14,150 bases of DNA from JBGTLW01 sp041743835 (GTDB lineage Bacteria > Planctomycetota > Phycisphaerae > Phycisphaerales > Phycisphaeraceae), in NCBI GenBank assembly GCA_041743835.1, contig JBGTLW010000331.1:1-14150 (forward strand), given 5' to 3'. Shown here piece by piece: positions 12,483 through 14,150 of this stretch. Under the pieces are notes generated by a model. That model was not told where the DNA came from, did no database searches, and saw only the letters and a list, made by a program, of their open reading frames with translations. Position numbers and translations under genes: made by a program. Each line of letters opens with the position of its first letter. Positions within the stretch are counted from its first letter, which is position 1.

Positions 12483-14150
12483 TCACACCACGCGCCAATC
12501 CACCACGTGGATATCCGCGCGTGTCACGCCGCGCCACGTGTTGATCTCCGGCTTAAAGACCACATCGAGCCTCATGCCCGCCGCCAGGGTGTCGATGTAA
12601 TCGCCCAGGTTAAAGCCCGCGGCCCGGATGACGGGAGACCGCGGGTCGTCCGCGTCCCGCAGGTGCAGCGACAGGTGCTTGCCGCCGCCGCCCATCGGCT
12701 GGGGCGGGCGCTCGAGCACGACGTTGCGCAGAAGCATCCGTGGCGACGGGTTGCCACGCCCGAACGGCGCAAGCCGGCGGATGTGCAGGAACGTATCCAC
12801 ATCACACTCACGCAGCGTCAACGCGCAATCGATCTCCACCACGCCGCACAGGTCCTCCGGCTCGGTGACGGCATTGACCGCCGCGATCAGTTGCTCGCGG
12901 AACGCGTCGATCGCCTCGGACTTGAGCGTCATCCCCGCCGCCATCGCGTGGCCACCGAAGCGGTCGAGGTGGTGCTGGCAGGTGGCGAGGGCGTCGTAGA
13001 TAGAGACACCCTCGATGCTGCGGGCAGAGCCCTGGGCGCTGCCGTTGTCCACCGCGAGCACCACCGCCGGCCGGCCAAACTTCTCGACCAGCCGCGATGC
13101 CACGATGCCGACCACGCCCGCGTGCCAGCCCTCGCCCTCCACCACAATCGCCCGGCGGTCCTCGGCGTGGTCGCCACGCTGCTCGACCGATGCCGCGGCC
13201 TGATCGTAAATCTTGCGCTCCGTCACCCGCCGCCGATCGTTCTCGCCTGTGAGAAACTCAGCAAGCTCACGGGCCTCGTCTGCCGTGGCGTCGGTGAGCA
13301 GCTTAACGGCGTCTTTCGCGTGGCCCATGCGCCCGCAGGCGTTGAGCCGGGGGCCGAGCACAAACCCCACGTGGTACGCGTCGATCTTCTCGTCCCGCAA
13401 GCGTGACGCATCAATCAAGGCGTTGAGCCCGACGAAGCGCGTCCCCTTGATGCGCGACAGGCCATGCACCACCAGCGTCCGGTTCTCCCCGACCAGCGGG
13501 ACCACATCCGCCACGGTCCCCAGCGCGACCAGCGACAAGAGGTCCACGAGCAACTCACGGAAGTCCTCGCCGACACGCTCGCACCCGCACCAGGCCTTGG
13601 CGAACTGCCACGCGAGCTTGAACGCGACCCCCGCGCCGCAGAGGTTCTGGTTCGGGTAAGGCGTCGTGCCCAGGCCGGGGTGTACGAGTCCGGCCGCATC
13701 GGGAAGCTGGCCCGGATCGAAGTGGTGGTGGTCGGTGATGACCAGGTCGAGGCCCCGCCGCTTGGCGTGCGCCACCACGTCCACGGCGGTGATCCCGCAA
13801 TCGACGGTGATGATAAGCGGGCGGGTGGGGCCAGCGTCGGCGATGGCGTCGATCGCCTCGCTATTGAGTCCGTAGCCCTCGTCGATCCGGTGGGGGATGT
13901 AGTTGGAGACCGCGGCCCCCGCGAGGCGGAGGGTGTGCCAGAGGATCGCCGACGCGGTGACGCCATCGACGTCGTAGTCGCCATAGATGACGATGGGCTG
14001 GCCATCGCGCACAGCCTGCGTCAGGCGGTTCGCGGCCGCGAGAGTTCCGTGTATGAGCAGCGGGTCGTACAGGTCGCCGAGCCGTGGCTTGAGGAACGCC
14101 CCCGCCGCCGCAAGATCGCCAAGCCCACGCGTGGCCAGCAGGCCCGCGAC
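12483..14150 (-). CDS. recJ: Single-stranded-DNA-specific exonuclease RecJ (N-terminus cut by window edge)
   Basis: 555 residues of RecJ are visible; the N-terminus lies beyond 14150. RecJ degrades single-stranded DNA 5' to 3' in recombination repair and mismatch repair. The visible part begins VAGLLATRGLGDLAAAGAFL, followed by 'PRLGDLYDPLLIHG', which is the normal region before the DHH domain. Catalytic motifs are present: DYDVDG (13962-13979), DCG (about 13794-13802) and DHH in ITDHHHFDP (13725-13733), then GPRLNACGRMG. The DHHA1 part follows with GWHAGVVGIVASRLVE and GGHAMAAGM, and the C-terminal OB fold ends at the TGA complementary to 12483-12485. The gene converges on ilvB with only 15 nt between stop codons. 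An ATG at 14012 is internal and is not the start, because conserved RecJ sequence continues upstream of it. Confidence 0.95.
   Translation of the reverse strand, partial: VAGLLATRGLGDLAAAGAFLKPRLGDLYDPLLIHGTLAAANRLTQAVRDGQPIVIYGDYDVDGVTASAILWHTLRLAGAAVSNYIPHRIDEGYGLNSEAIDAIADAGPTRPLIITVDCGITAVDVVAHAKRRGLDLVITDHHHFDPGQLPDAAGLVHPGLGTTPYPNQNLCGAGVAFKLAWQFAKAWCGCERVGEDFRELLVDLLSLVALGTVADVVPLVGENRTLVVHGLSRIKGTRFVGLNALIDASRLRDEKIDAYHVGFVLGPRLNACGRMGHAKDAVKLLTDATADEARELAEFLTGENDRRRVTERKIYDQAAASVEQRGDHAEDRRAIVVEGEGWHAGVVGIVASRLVEKFGRPAVVLAVDNGSAQGSARSIEGVSIYDALATCQHHLDRFGGHAMAAGMTLKSEAIDAFREQLIAAVNAVTEPEDLCGVVEIDCALTLRECDVDTFLHIRRLAPFGRGNPSPRMLLRNVVLERPPQPMGGGGKHLSLHLRDADDPRSPVIRAAGFNLGDYIDTLAAGMRLDVVFKPEINTWRGVTRADIHVVDWRVV

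Noticed and set aside
1..14150. CRISPR arrays, tRNA or rRNA genes, insertion sequences
   Set aside because: No regularly spaced repeats, cloverleaf-like sequence with its anticodon arm, ribosomal RNA signature or transposase frame was seen. The only tandem array is the 12-nt coding repeat at 10087-10170.

Overview
The window looks like chromosomal DNA of a high-GC planctomycete, most likely of the Phycisphaerae. The evidence is a set of secreted proteins ending in PEP-CTERM sorting signals, two pilin-like proteins beginning with the FTLIELLVVISI-type cleavage/methylation segment followed by an LLPAL run, an N-terminal XylR-type sensor domain and an ECF sigma/anti-sigma pair. No plasmid, phage, transposase, CRISPR or RNA gene was recognised.

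Layout. (1) 1-280, minus strand: the first 93 residues of a XylR/AraC-type regulator running off the left edge. (2) 442-5191, plus strand: a cell-surface cluster. Two AT-richer PEP-CTERM proteins share an almost identical 77-nt sorting-signal cassette and are followed by a good intrinsic terminator. Next come a pilin-like protein, a trypsin-like protease with a PEP-CTERM anchor, and a second pilin-like gene that overlaps the protease gene by 14 nt and carries a one-base frameshift. The last three look like one operon. (3) 5410-6964: an ECF sigma factor and its putative membrane anti-sigma factor, separated by a strong hairpin. (4) 7046-8644, minus: a CPA2 (Kef-type) cation/proton antiporter with a TrkA-N domain. 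(5) 8788-9585, plus: a PhyH-type Fe(II)/2-oxoglutarate dioxygenase. (6) 9711-10316, minus: a GNAT acetyltransferase expanded by a 12-nt tandem repeat encoding R-G-D-x units, with a hairpin cluster between it and the dioxygenase gene. (7) 10359-12467, plus: ilvB (acetohydroxyacid synthase catalytic subunit), preceded by a sigma70-type promoter and a 24-codon valine-rich leader peptide. (8) 12483-14150, minus: recJ, cut by the right edge.

The most interesting system is the ilvB leader. The leader peptide contains QAVVVVRAKVVVS and resembles the E. coli ilvB leader peptide. Each of its two valine runs is an arm of a potential RNA stem, and the promoter places transcription start only a few bases before its ATG, so it may be translated from a nearly leaderless mRNA. 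This predicts valine-dependent transcription attenuation of ilvB in a planctomycete. No ilvN (regulatory subunit) lies next to ilvB in this window.

The surface cluster shows two evolutionary signals: apparent spread or homogenisation of a PEP-CTERM coding module between otherwise dissimilar genes, and a broken pilin-like gene whose diagnostic H-X9-DG motif now lies in another frame.
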